Positions 23,571-34,189 of a stretch of 64,000 bases of DNA are shown in pieces. The notes under the pieces were generated by a model, which saw only the letters and a program-made list of their open reading frames with translations, did no database searches and was not told the DNA's origin. A program made the position numbers and the translations under genes. Origin of the DNA: Allomyces arbusculus (Eukaryota > Blastocladiomycota > Blastocladiomycetes > Blastocladiales > Blastocladiaceae); NCBI GenBank assembly GCA_027604705.1, contig JADHYV010000002.1:868001-932000 (forward strand), in the 5' to 3' direction. Numbering within the stretch: the first letter of the stretch is position 1; each line of letters opens with the position of its first letter.

Positions 23571-26500
23571 ATGTCGCTCACTCGCGGTCATGCATCACCC
23601 GGGCCGGTCGCAGGGGCTCCACGGGTGCCCAGACCGCTGCTACTCTCAACGACCGCTGCTGATCCGCACACGGCGGCGGCCGCGCGTGCCTCCCATGCAC
23701 CCGCAGTGACCGCCCCCGCCCTCGTCCGGGCCAACAGCACCCCCGCGGCCGATGGGGCACTGGTGCCCATGGCGGCACCACCATCGCCGGGCGCGACGCT
23801 CTCGCATGAATCGTTCAACAGCGTGCTCGAGTCGTTTGCAAGCTTGGCGCCGCCATCGCACGGTGGTACGACCGGCGGGCATGCCGTGCAGGGAGATGCG
23901 AACCCCCTTGACGGCACCGGTCTCCCACCGCCGAGTCCAGCTCGATCCGGGGAACCTTCGCCGCGGCCAACGCCTGTCGTCTCGATTGACCGCGCGTCGC
24001 GTCCGCAAACCAATGCCGCGGCACCATTTGGCGGCAGTGGGGAGCCCGCTGCGCTGGAGAATGTGAGCCAGCGTCGGTCGAGCGGCGGCGATGCCGCTGC
24101 TGCCGCTGCCGCATCTGCCGCTGTCGCGGTTGCAAGCAATGGCCCGATCGTCGATGCCGCGCACGAACTTGTTGCGAACGCGCTCACGGTCCCATCCCGT
24201 ACGTCTGATCCCCTTCCCACGCATGCCGCCGCTTTGGCCGCACTCTCGGCTCATCTGTCCCCCATGTCCACCCGACAGTCCTCGGCGGCAACGCCGCGGT
24301 CCGCAGGAACCCCTCGAGGCACCTGATGCTCTCCGTCGTTTCGGACGTGCTCGGTACCGTCGACGAAGAAGATGCGGCCGCGACCGCCGACGCGCCCTCG
24401 ACGCCGCCTTCTTCCTCGTCACATCTTCCCGCGCTCCCACAAGACGCAAGCCCTCCGCCTCCGCCACGTACCCAGACCGCCGAATTGACGCTCCCGCGAT
24501 CGATCACAGCCGGCGTGGCTGCGGCGGTTGCGCCGACCGTGATTACCTCTTACTTGCCCGCGCAGCAAGCGATGGTCCCAAACGCTCTCCTGCCATTTTC
24601 TACTGCCGACCCGATGTCGACGGGACAGCAACCAACGGCGACGAGCGGTGCGGGCCTTGGATCGCGCCGCGCTTCGCGCTCGTCCGCGTCCAAAGTGCCG
24701 GTTGGCGACGCAAAAGGTGAGCGACCGGAACCGGCCGTGTCGACAACGCGGCTCGCGCCCAACGATTTTGCCGGTAACAGGATCCCGTCCTCCCTCGCGA
24801 ACGCGTCCGGGATGGAAGATGCCGACTGCGACGCGGGTGGGATGAGTAGAAGCAGCGAGTGGGTTCGTGCCGCGCAAGAGTGGTACCGCGATACGACCGA
24901 CAAGATCCTGGTTCGTGTTCTGGGTCGCAAACGACGGGTGTGGTGCTCGAGATCCGACTAATCCGTGGTGCATGGTTTCCGATATTAAGCGCGCTGTTTA
25001 CCGCCGCGTCCACGACACCTGGGAAAATATCATGTCCAACCCGCATGCCTTCTTTTGGCGGTGGTGGGACGTGGCGATTCGCACAATTCATGTCTTGATG
25101 CTGGTCGGTTCGGCCCCTTTTCCCACCGACGAGATCGCGTCAACGATGAGCTCACGTCTCATTCGCGTTATCCCCAGTTCCTGATCCCGATCACGGCCTC
25201 CTTCAAGTGCGACTACCTGCCGGGCTACGTGATCCGGTGGCTTGTGCTCGATCTGATCCTGATCCTCTCGACGATCCTCGACGCGGTCCGCCCCAAGGTG
25301 GATGAATTCGGGTTTATCGTCAAGGACGTGCGCGAGAAACGACAGCTGTTCGTGGGCGACTGGGTCAGCTGGGCCAAGATCGTCGCGTGCATCCCGTTCG
25401 ACTGGCCGATCGTCATCATGTGGGCCAGCAACGACGCGCTGCTCGAGTGTTCCGGCGCGATCCCCGTCCTCGCTGACGGGTCCGTTGCTCTTGCGACCAC
25501 AGCGGCACCGGTCGAGCAGCGCTTCATGTACCACGCGCATGAGATCCCGGTCACACTGACCGTGTATACGTGCGTGCGGTGGCTGCGGCTATTGCACACG
25601 ATCTCGACCATGTTTTGGTACTCGGCCGTGCTTGTGCCCGGCATCTCGCATCTCGTCGGGCGGCTCATCAAGTGCCTGTGCTTTTCGTTTGTCGTGTCGA
25701 ACCTGAACGCGTCGCTGTTCTGGACTATGGAGGTGCAGTGCGCCGCCACGAACCGGTACATTGAGCGGTACTTGGTCGACGCGGATAGCGCCAACCCGAC
25801 GGCGCCGACCGCGTTTGATTACCGGTTTTGGCGCAACCTGTTCGAGGCGCAGAAGAGTCTGTTCTTCATTCCGCGGGAAGTGCGCGCGACGATCGAGATC
25901 AAGTACCAGGTGCGCTTTGATGGACGATGATAGTGTTGGTAGTGCAAGGAATTGACTTTGCGTGGATTGTCCGTTTGTAGACGTTTGAAATGTTGGCTGC
26001 GGGTTTGTCGACTATTGGCTGTCGTGCTTGCTCTTCCGTCCCCACCTGACCACGACATCCTCTTGGCCTGTAGTCTTGATTTACGGCGTGTTATTTGGCA
26101 ATCTGGCCGCGATCGTGCGCAGTCTCGACTCGCAAGCCGGGTTTGAAAAAGCCGGTGAGTGTGCCTCCATCCTCGAGCCTCCCTTAGTGATTTCCCCACT
26201 GATCCCGCTCCTCCCGCCCACCGACGCTTAGCCAAGGAACGACTCGCACGCCGCACCTACCTGCGCAGCTACCTGATCCAGTACCGTTTCCCGCGCGAGC
26301 TGCAGCGCAAGTTGCTTACGCAAGAGGAAAAGGACTGGGCGCACAAGAAGGGTGGCGACGCCGACGGGCTCTTCAAGAACTGGCCCAAGTCACTGCGCGC
26401 CGAAGTGTTTACGCACCTCTACCTCGACCTGATCGCCAAAGTGCCCTTGTTTGCTGACACGGACCACGCGTTCCGCGTCGCCCTCGCCGAACGAATCACG

Positions 26501-27962
26501 ACGATCACCGTGCAGTCGGGGTTCTATGTACGTTCTGCGCGGGCCATTCTCTCCATCTCATCTCCACCCCTGCTCACCTTGGCCACGCGCCATACCAGAT
26601 CTGCAAAGCCGGCGAGTCCGGGTCCGAATGCTACTTCATCCGCGACGGCGCCGTGGAAATCCTGCCGCCCGACGAATCCAAGGTCCTGGTCACGCTCCAC
26701 GCCGGCGGGTTCTTTGGCGAAATTGCGCTGCTCGAACCGGACTCACGACGCACCGCCACCGCGAAAACCGTGCGCGACACGACCCTCTGCGTCCTGCGCA
26801 AGCAAGACTTCAACCAGATCCTCTCCGAGTACCCCGCCATGGTCGACCGGTTCCAGCAACTCCTCGCGGAGCGCAAAGCCGCTGACGCCAAACGCAAGGC
26901 CGAGGCGGCCGAACGCGCCGCGCGCGAGGCGAAAGAAGCGGCCGAGCGGGAAGCCGCGGCGGCGGCGGCGGCGCGCACCGCGAAACAAGCGGGCGCGCGC
27001 GCGTCCAAGCGGAAACTATTTGCGCGCCTCCCCGGCGCGCCGAGCGGGACGGGGAGCAGCCGGTCCGGGTGGTTGTCAAGGATGTCGTTGGCCGGCGGCG
27101 GCGGCGGCGCTGGCGCCGGCGCGCATCCGGCGGTTGCGAACGGGACGGCGGGCCGCACGGGCAATGCGGCGGGGATGCGCGGGTCGGTCGCGTCCGTCTC
27201 GTCGTCGTTGCGGACCGCGATGGTCGGGCCGGCGCAGGCGTCGCTGACTCGGTCCCCAAGCCGGCTAGGGAATGTGTTGAGATCGTTGCCGAGGCCGCGG
27301 AAGAATAGTGCGGGCGCGGGTGACGCGCCGCCGCCGGTCGTGGGGTCGCCGGGGATGGCGGAACTGGGTGGTGCGGGCGGGTCGGGCGTCATGGGGACGC
27401 CCGGGTCGCCAAGGCGCGCGGTTATGCGCGCAGCGTCGCCGTTGCGGATGAGTGCGGTTGTGTGGACGCAGGAGAGAGAGAAGCGTGGAAGTGATGCCGA
27501 GCCGCTCGTGGTACTGGCAAAGGAGGTGGAGGGTGCACGGGGCGCGGCGCCAGCGCCGTCGGCCGGCACGGGCAGGGCGGGGAGTCGGAGTGGGGAATCG
27601 GTGGAGAAGATGCGCGGATCGCAGTCAGGTCCACAGGACGACGCTGATGTGGTACGTTTGTTCCCATCTCACAGTAGCGGCGTTTGATGCGCTGACTGAT
27701 CGCCGAACTTCCACAGAGCATCAACTCGACCCAATTCGACCTGCCGGCAGCGAACCGCGTCGACCAGGGCGTGTGGCCCGGATCCGTGCCCGAGAGCCTT
27801 GTCACGGTCGTGCAGTCGGCCAAGGACCTCGACAAGTCGAAGCTCGTGATCACGAGCACCGAGTCAGTGCGCACAGCGCCGGACGTGCAGGACTTAGTGA
27901 CCGAGGGAGAGGGGGAAGATACCGATCATGATGAAGAAAAGGGGGCCAAGAACGTGGATTAG
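23571..27962 (+). CDS. Cyclic-nucleotide-gated channel-like protein with an atypical pore loop
   Basis: Nine exons: 23571-24198, 24279-24910, 24990-25103, 25178-25909, 25981-26002, 26074-26154, 26232-26527, 26599-27651 and 27717-27962. The introns are 65-80 nt and the sum is 1267 codons. The end of exon 2 is uncertain, because several phase-0 donors exist near 24911-24940. After a disordered N-terminus come S1 (FFWRWWDVAIRTIHVLML), S2-S3 (YVIRWLVLDLILIL, then DWVSWAKIVACIPFDWP), an S4 with few Arg (VRWLRLLHTI), S5, a pore region near residues 672-702 and S6 (MLAAVLIYGVLFGNLAAIV). A C-linker and a cyclic-nucleotide-binding domain (about 800-915) follow, with FGEIALLEPDSRRTA, the phosphate-binding cassette including its Arg. 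The pore loop reads SLFFIPREVRATIEI where TxGYGD is expected. The tail has a coiled, Ala/Glu/Lys-rich stretch. Zoosporic fungi use CNG channels in zoospore sensing; conduction by this one is doubtful. Confidence 0.85.
25981..26002 (+). other. 22-nt microexon at the start of S6 of the CNG-like gene
   Basis: Flanked by a 71-nt intron on each side (25910-25980 and 26003-26073). It encodes TFEMLAA plus one base, and the next exon continues VLIYGVLFGN. Without it the S6 helix is cut and the phase breaks. Confidence 0.8.
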
Positions 27963-28568
27963 CGACCCTGATCAGGGTGGGGCCGGGAGGTGGCACTCGG
28001 GAGATTGGAGAGACTTACGGCGTAGACGCTTATCTTTGTTGAGGGGGAAAATATGACCACAATCAATTTTTTTAGTATCTTTGATGTGACGCAGATGGTC
28101 CAGAACGGGCAGGATGCAGGGAGGCGGGAAGAAAGTCGCGGGGGGAATCGGCATGGAGCAGGCGGGGATGAGGTGTCGCGCAACACGAGCAAGCCGAAGG
28201 CATCGAAGTTCAAGCAAGAGGACAGTGGGAGGGCGCAAAGGAAAGTAAGCGCGAGAGTGTAGGCGGAAAGCGGAAGAGCGGAGCCAAAGGGGTGATCAAA
28301 GCAAATTGCAGGAAGAAAGCACACACCAAAATTGGAAAAGCACAAATACACGTCCAAAAAAAAAACAAACAACAAAAAAAACCAAAAGGTGGAGAACAAG
28401 AAAGACATGGAAGAGGAGGGTCGAAGGGCGCGACGAAAATGGTGGGACAACAAAAAGGGTCGTCAATGTCGCGGCCGCCAAACGCCAAGTGAGAAGCGAT
28501 AAGGACCAAAGTGCCCTTGCACAGATAGAAGCGCGAAAAGAGAAGCGCAGTCAATAGGAGAACGCGAA
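27963..28568. other. Convergent 3' region between the CNG-like and C2HC genes
   Basis: No gene seen. It holds an A-rich tract at about 28356-28387 (T-rich on the minus strand) and generally purine-rich + strand sequence. Open frames here (for example 28210-28632 minus) are Phe/Cys/Leu-rich artefacts of that bias. Confidence 0.5.
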
Positions 28569-30557
28569 TCAGTCGAACGAGAGAATGTCTACCAATCGAG
28601 CCAGTCAGTCCAAATTCACGCATCCGTGTCACCAGCCATCCCCAAACTTACCCTCAAACGTCTCGTCCCAGTCCGCGGCCCCCGCATCCACGCGCGGCGT
28701 GTCCTCCGACATGAGCGACATCGCATCGCTGATTGACGGCGGCAGCGACATCGTATCGCTCATTGGCGTCGGCAACAACAAATCCTCGCTCATCGGCGGC
28801 GGCAGCGGCACCGGGTCTTCAATCCCCGCCGCTGCCCACAGAGAACTGCCCGTCCCGACCACCCTCCCCGCCGCCGCAGCGGTCCACTGCCAGAGATCGG
28901 GCGACGGCGGCGCATCATCGCGCGGCGACGCGAGCGGCGACCCCATCCACGCGTCGGTGCCCGCGCGCCGCACGCCCACGGGACACGGCGTCGTCGCCGG
29001 GGTCGCGAGGTACTCACCGAGCGCGAGAATCGATGCGGGACTGGCGAGCGTCGCGTGCGGGGTCGAGGGAGACCATGTTTCCGTGCGCCGGCGCTTGGCC
29101 ACGTTGGGCGTACTGGTTGCGCCCGAGTCCGTCTCGTCGATTTCGTTCTCGTCGTCGTTGTCGGTCATATCGACATCGGTCGAGGGTTCCAGTGCGGGCC
29201 GGCGCCGCATACGCAGGCGCGGGTCCATGGGTCGCGTCAGCGACGTGAGCTGCGACGGGGCAATGTGCGGCGGCGACGTCGTTGCCGCCTTGCGCGGCGC
29301 CGGCGGTGCCGCGACTGGCGAAGTCGCGTCCTCGGCCGTACTGTCCTGCACTTGCGTGACCGGCTCCGCAGTCGCCGCGGGATCTGCTGCCTCGTTTCGT
29401 GTCGGAGTCACCGTCGCCGTCGCCGTCGCCGTCTCATGCTTTGGCGGCACGTTTTCCTTGTTCTCCCCCGGCCGATTCCGACCGCGACGAGTACTCTTGA
29501 CCACGGGCGGCGATCGCGCGCGCAATGCCGCCGCTGCCGCCCACCGCGCCTTCCCGCGCGCGGCAGCCGCTGCGACCTTGGCCGGGTACGGGCAGGGGCA
29601 GCCAGGCATGTGCGTGACAAACCCTTCGCGCGCCTTCCACCGGCGCGAGCACCCGCGGCAGACAAAGGGCTTGATGGTCCCGGGCGCGTAGCCGAGGCCG
29701 ATTTGACGGTCATCCTAGAAACGGGGAAGCGAGAGGGATAACCACGTCAGTCACGACTCATTCATTCATTTGGCCATTCAGGGCGAGCGCGACGCTGGCG
29801 GCTGCGGCTACGGTGCGGCGGCGAAAGGGCAGGCGGTCCCATGAACGGCGCAAATGTTCTCGGCACACAGCTTTCCTCGCTTGAAGACGCGTGTGTGTTC
29901 ATTGAGCATCGCACAGAGTTCCCGCGAAGAGGAAAGTACCACCCTACCGCGCTCTGGTGCCCGTGAGATTCGATGGGCGCGGTTGGGGGTTGCACGGTGG
30001 CGAGCGCGCTGCGCGTGCGTTCACCATGGGCGGCCAACGATTGCCGACCGGCAAGGCAAAGCGAAGGCGAGAACAGAGAGCACACGTCCACGGGCCCAAC
30101 GGATTTCGACCGCTCGAGTGGATTCAACCGGCCACGGTCGGTGATCCCCGCTTCGCCAAACTCTCATCCGGCTCCAAAAAAAAAAAAAAAACCAGGTCCG
30201 TACTTCAGTGACAATGTATACCTCGCTGTCCTTGGCAGCGGCGGCAGCGGGGGCGGGGGTTGGCGGGGCGGGTGCACGGAACGGAGCCGCGGTCTTGAAT
30301 TGCGCAAATGGAGTTGGAACGAGCGAGGACGCGGACATTGCGCCGATACCGGCCACGGGCGGCAGGCCTGGTAGCGTCGTGATGCCGGACGTGGCGAGCG
30401 GGTAGTAGCGGCCGAGCGGCAGGGTCACGCCGGGAGCGGCAGCGCTGGTGGTGCTGGTGGAAGGCGAGCCGGTGAACGAAGTGGTGGTGGTGCTGGACAT
30501 GGCGGTCGGGCGGGCCAGTTGCCGGAGCGGCGGCCGCGGCGAGGAGGAGGACTGCAT
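28569..30557 (-). CDS. Low-complexity nuclear-type protein with one C2HC zinc finger
   Basis: Three exons: 30204-30557, 28652-29714 and 28569-28588, 478 aa. The 63-nt last intron (GTAAGT..GTAG, CTGAC branch) ends the protein as DWDETFEDILSFD. The first intron is long (489 nt, GTACGG..CTAG) and contains a T-tract; joining across it gives YIVTEDDRQIGLGYAPGTIK, which runs straight into the finger FVCRGCSRRWKAREGFVTHM followed by PGCPCPYP. The Cys-x2-Cys-x12-His-x4-Cys spacing is a C2HC finger. Upstream is Ser/Thr/Pro/Ala-rich. Downstream are basic patches (KSTRRGRNRP, AKRRRTE), an acidic DMTDNDDENEIDETD stretch, and PMSEDLLLPTPMSD-like repeats near the end. This suggests a nuclear regulator, but no family is recognised. 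The start is the first ATG after a leader rich in pyrimidines. Confidence 0.7.
30178..30191 (-). repeat. Poly-T tract (poly-A on + strand) within the long intron of the C2HC gene
   Basis: A run of about 14 A on the + strand, so T on the transcribed sense strand, beginning about 12 nt after the splice donor of the 489-nt intron. Homopolymers of this length are rare in this GC-rich sequence. Confidence 0.8.
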
Positions 30558-31319
30558 CTTGACTGCGTCTAGGTCACGGTGGGTCGGCCGTGACTGGGGC
30601 GGGGAGGGAATCAGGAGGGAACTGCGGGGAGAGAAGCTGAAGCTGAAGCGAGCGTGCGCGTGGGGCGAGTGTGCCGTCAAGCCCAGCGTGGATGTGGGCG
30701 TGGATGGTGGGTGGTGGTGCAAGCAAGCCCAGCCGACACACACACAAGCACTCGCCAAACCCAGATCGACCCTCATGATCCTGTCTTGGACAGAACGGCC
30801 CCCACCGACAAACGTGCAAGGAGCGCGAGCTTGCAATACATAAAGCTTGCCGTCGCGCATCTTGCCCGCCTGGGTCAAGAGCCTTGGCAGCAGCGGCAGC
30901 GGCGGTGGTGGCGCTTTCTCTTCTTTGCCGCAGTCTGCGCGAGCTTATCGACTCACTCCCACCGCCGAAGACGCCCCTCTTGGACGCGACGCGCTTCCAT
31001 TTGGCAGCCATGGCACAGCCGCCGCCGCACCAGAACCCAAGGAAATGTAGTTCAAGTCGGCACCCGCTCCACGTTGTGCGCGTGCGGTGCACTGCACGAG
31101 GACGGCGTGGTCGAGGGCGCGGCGGCCGTCCCCTCTGCGGGCCTTGGCTCCACATTTTGTTCGGACCCGATCGGTGCCATTGATCGTGGCGCAGCCACCA
31201 CGCGGTCACGTTCCCCATGTCCGCAGAAGCAGTCGATTCTGTTCACACCCGCTCATCCTGCATGTCATCCTGCATCTCATCCCTGGACCATGCCTGCACA
31301 CCGGCACCTCTCATCACCA
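30558..31319. other. Intergenic: promoter side of the C2HC gene, 3' flank of the Bud6-like gene
   Basis: No gene supported. In-frame extension of the C2HC gene's first exon reaches further up, but it reads as leader sequence (His/Pro/Ser-rich, with several ATGs). Confidence 0.45.
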
Positions 31320-33293
31320 TCACGTTGCCCCACCCTTGGCCAGCGCCGCCAGCACCGCGCGATCCCGCTCGGCACGCGCGCGCTCCACGGCCTCGACTCC
31401 CCCCGTCGCCCGCAACCGCGTCCCGCCCGGGGACATGGCCCCATCGGCCGCCCCGCCTCCTCCTTCCCGATCGTCGGCCGGCAACCCCAAAAACGCACGC
31501 AATTCTCCACCAAACGCCGAGGTCGGCCGATGAAACTGGCGCGCCCACGCGCGCACGCGTTCGGTCCGTAGTGCCGCCCTGACCCGGCGCGGCGACGCGG
31601 CCGCGGCTGTATCCGCATCCAACACCGTCGCCAACTCGTGCAGGACCGTTGCGAGTCCCGCGTCCTCCCCGTCGTCATCCTCGGGGAACCCCAAGGTCGC
31701 CGACGCCGACGCCGACGCCGACCGCCGCGGTAACACCGCGCGCGGATGCTTGTCGGCCAATTCCGCGACTCGCGCGAGCTGTTGGACGACGGCCTCGGCC
31801 TGCGCCGCGCGGTCGGCGACTGAATTCACTTGCTCGACCGCCGCGTCCAAAAACTCTTGTTCCTCGACCACACGGTGCAACTCGGCTTCCCAGACGGCTT
31901 TCCACGTGGGCCGTTCCCGCGCGACCGACGCGCGCGTCGTCTCGACCGCGGCCACGACACTCGCGTGCTCGGCTTTCGCGTACGCCAAAACCGCGTGCGC
32001 AGGTACGGCGCCGCGCGTGACCATGTCGTGCCGCAGCGCGTCGACGAGCGCGGCCATGTCGTCGACGCGGTCGGCGAGCGTCGCGAGGTCCGCCGAGACG
32101 CGACGGTGCGCGAGCGTCACGTGGTCGCGCGCGGCGGTCGTCGGGGAGGCCGGTTCGGTGGGGGGGAGGTTGGTGGAGGTCGTGCGTGGGAGGACCGAGT
32201 CGATGTGCATTCGGATCGACGCGAGGTGCGACGCGACAGATGCAGGGAGGGGGGCGCCGTCGGTGGGTGGCGGAAGGGTGGAGAGGATTGTGACGAGGTC
32301 GAGGCGCAGTTGTTGCAGCGCCTGCGCGGCAGCGACGGAAGCGGCAGTGTCGGCGGATCCGGGATCGGGGGTCGAGGGAGCGAGAGGTGGTGGAGCGGCG
32401 GCGCGGGGAGAGGTCGCGCGCGACGGTGCTGCTGGTGTGGTCGGGCCGCTCCGCACGGGCGATCGCGATGCAACGGCGGTGCTGGGCATGGCCGAGTCAG
32501 CACGTACGGGAGAGCGCGGCGATGTTGGGCGCAGTACGGGCGCGGTAGTTGGAGCAGGAGCGGTCGGCTTGGGCACGGGCGGTGACTGCGCCGGGATCGT
32601 CGGGAGCGGTCGGTCGCGTGTGGGCGAGGTGGGGACGGGCGCCGGCATGCGGGTCGCGGCAGTCGCGGGGGCGGTTGGAGACGTTGGTCGTCGCGCCGGC
32701 AACGCGGGAGCGGGTGCGGGTGCGGCAGCGACAGCAGCCGGTGTCGTTGGTTGGCGGGGTGAAGCAGGCTGTTGCACGGCGCGTGCTGCTGCTGATCCAG
32801 TCCCAGACACCGCTCCTGAAGCCGATCCAGATCCAGATCCAGATCCAGGCTGCGTCGCTGGTCCCGCCGCTGCGCTCGGGGCATTGCCGTCGACAGCAGA
32901 CTGCAGCGCGTCGTGCATGGCGCGCACCGTCGTCGTCAGCAGCGCGTGCAAGTGCGCGCCGCTCACGGCCTCGGCCTCCTCGTCGTCCTCGTCGTGCCCG
33001 CCGACAACGGCCTCGAGTGCCGTGCGCAGGTTGTCCGGGAACGTGCACCATGCGGAAACATCGACCTTGGCGGTGCGTAGCGCTGCGATCGCGGCGTGAA
33101 AGGACCGGATGACGGCGGCGTACTGGCGGTTGAGCGCGTCGTCCGGGTCGTCGGCCTCAGAGTCGTCGACGAGAGCCGTCAGCAGCAGGCGCGCTGCCGC
33201 GGCGAGGTCGCGCACAGCCTTGTGCGGCGCGTCGGGCGAGCTGGCGCCGGCGGCGGCGGCGGGTGCCGGAAAGGGCGCGGTCGCGGCGGCCAT
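31320..33293 (-). CDS. BUD6: Bud6/Aip3-like polarity protein (actin and formin cofactor)
   Basis: Single exon of 657 aa. Bud6/Aip3 proteins bind actin monomers and formins and drive actin-cable assembly at sites of polarised growth. The N-terminal 120 residues are helical. A long Pro/Ser/Ala linker rich in SPTRP/SPR-type motifs and a Gly-Ser repeat (GSGSGSGS) follows. The C-terminal half is coiled and contains RERPTWKAVWEAELHRVVEE followed by QEFL, which matches the conserved R-x-TWK-x-IWE-x-EL-x2-V-x-E-x-QFL segment of the AIP3 domain, near residue 460. The protein is shorter than the yeast one (788 aa). The start codon chosen is the first ATG before the helical region; the frame stays open upstream to 33896 but reads as Arg/Gly-rich shadow. 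Confidence 0.72.
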   Translation of the reverse strand: MAAATAPFPAPAAAAGASSPDAPHKAVRDLAAAARLLLTALVDDSEADDPDDALNRQYAAVIRSFHAAIAALRTAKVDVSAWCTFPDNLRTALEAVVGGHDEDDEEAEAVSGAHLHALLTTTVRAMHDALQSAVDGNAPSAAAGPATQPGSGSGSGSASGAVSGTGSAAARAVQQPASPRQPTTPAAVAAAPAPAPALPARRPTSPTAPATAATRMPAPVPTSPTRDRPLPTIPAQSPPVPKPTAPAPTTAPVLRPTSPRSPVRADSAMPSTAVASRSPVRSGPTTPAAPSRATSPRAAAPPPLAPSTPDPGSADTAASVAAAQALQQLRLDLVTILSTLPPPTDGAPLPASVASHLASIRMHIDSVLPRTTSTNLPPTEPASPTTAARDHVTLAHRRVSADLATLADRVDDMAALVDALRHDMVTRGAVPAHAVLAYAKAEHASVVAAVETTRASVARERPTWKAVWEAELHRVVEEQEFLDAAVEQVNSVADRAAQAEAVVQQLARVAELADKHPRAVLPRRSASASASATLGFPEDDDGEDAGLATVLHELATVLDADTAAAASPRRVRAALRTERVRAWARQFHRPTSAFGGELRAFLGLPADDREGGGGAADGAMSPGGTRLRATGGVEAVERARAERDRAVLAALAKGGAT

Positions 33294-34189
33294 GGCGCGT
33301 CGGGTCGATGTTGCGGCCGCGAGGTGGTTGCGGCCGCGAGGTGGTCGCGGAGCTGCAGATCGTTGGCGTGAAGTGGATTGCTTCGTGCGCGTCGTCGTCG
33401 TTGCTGGCGGCGGTGCTTGGTGGCCGGTCGGGCCGGGAGACCTGGCCGCAAAGGCAGGGCAGCGGAGCGCGTGCGGCCTTGCTGCGAGACAGTTGGCCGG
33501 CGCGCGTGCGCGCCATGCGCATCGCACGTGCGACGGCTTCGCCTGGCGCACGTGCAAGGCAGCGTCTCCCACCGCCGTCCGGCCGGTCCTCACGCCGCTC
33601 GTCGGCCGCCTCTCGGCCGCAACTGCTGCTGCCCGCGACCGTGCCGGCCCGCCAGCGGCGCTCCAACCCTGCACGGCGCGCCGCCACGCCACGCGAGCCG
33701 CCCGTTCTCCAACGGCCCACGCGCAAACGACCCCTGGCTCCGTCACGCGTCGCAAAGACGCGTCTCGCAGCCATCGCCGCTCCCTCTCCCCTCCTCTCCC
33801 TGGTCCTCCTCCTGCTCGGCCCGGCTGCCCTCTTGCGCGCGACCACGGCTCTCCCCGCACGCAACCCCTGGAGTCGCCCACCGCGCCCCCGCGCAACGTC
33901 TCCGTCCCGCGCGCCTCTTCAGCCGCGCCGTGACCGTCGCCGCTGCTGCCGCCTCGGCCGCCGCGACGCCGACGTTGCTCGCGGGTCCGACCGTGTCGTA
34001 TGTCTCGTTGTGCGCGCGCCCTGCTTTCGACTTGGCGGCAGCGCTGATCACGTCTCGGCCGGTGCCGTCACCTTGTTCGAGCGTGCCAGTCCGACCAGTA
34101 CTCTCAGCCGCCGAGTCCCGCCCACCGGGGCCCTTGCCGCGCACGACCCTTGTTTTTTCGTCCCCGTCCTCGTCTCGCCCCGATCCACG
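33294..34189. other. Divergent promoter region between the Bud6-like and poly-Gln genes
   Basis: Both genes should be driven from here. It holds a perfect 17-bp tandem duplication (33311-33344) close to the Bud6 start. The + strand is pyrimidine-rich near 33900-34180, typical of leaders in this window. Long frames on both strands are Arg/Ala/Ser-rich without domains. Confidence 0.5.
33311..33344. repeat. 17-bp perfect tandem duplication in a divergent promoter
   Basis: The unit ttgcggccgcgaggtgg occurs twice head to tail, followed by a partial third copy (tcgcgg). It lies about 20-50 bp upstream of the Bud6-like start codon. Confidence 0.85.

Noticed and set aside
23571-27962. Rhodopsin-guanylyl cyclase or other light-signalling gene next to the CNG-like channel
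   Set aside because: No opsin helices or cyclase motifs occur in the neighbouring genes, so no physical cluster with the channel is seen here.
31750-33099. 449-codon + strand frame
   Set aside because: Antisense to the Bud6-like gene; low-complexity Ala/Gly/Ser without a natural start context.
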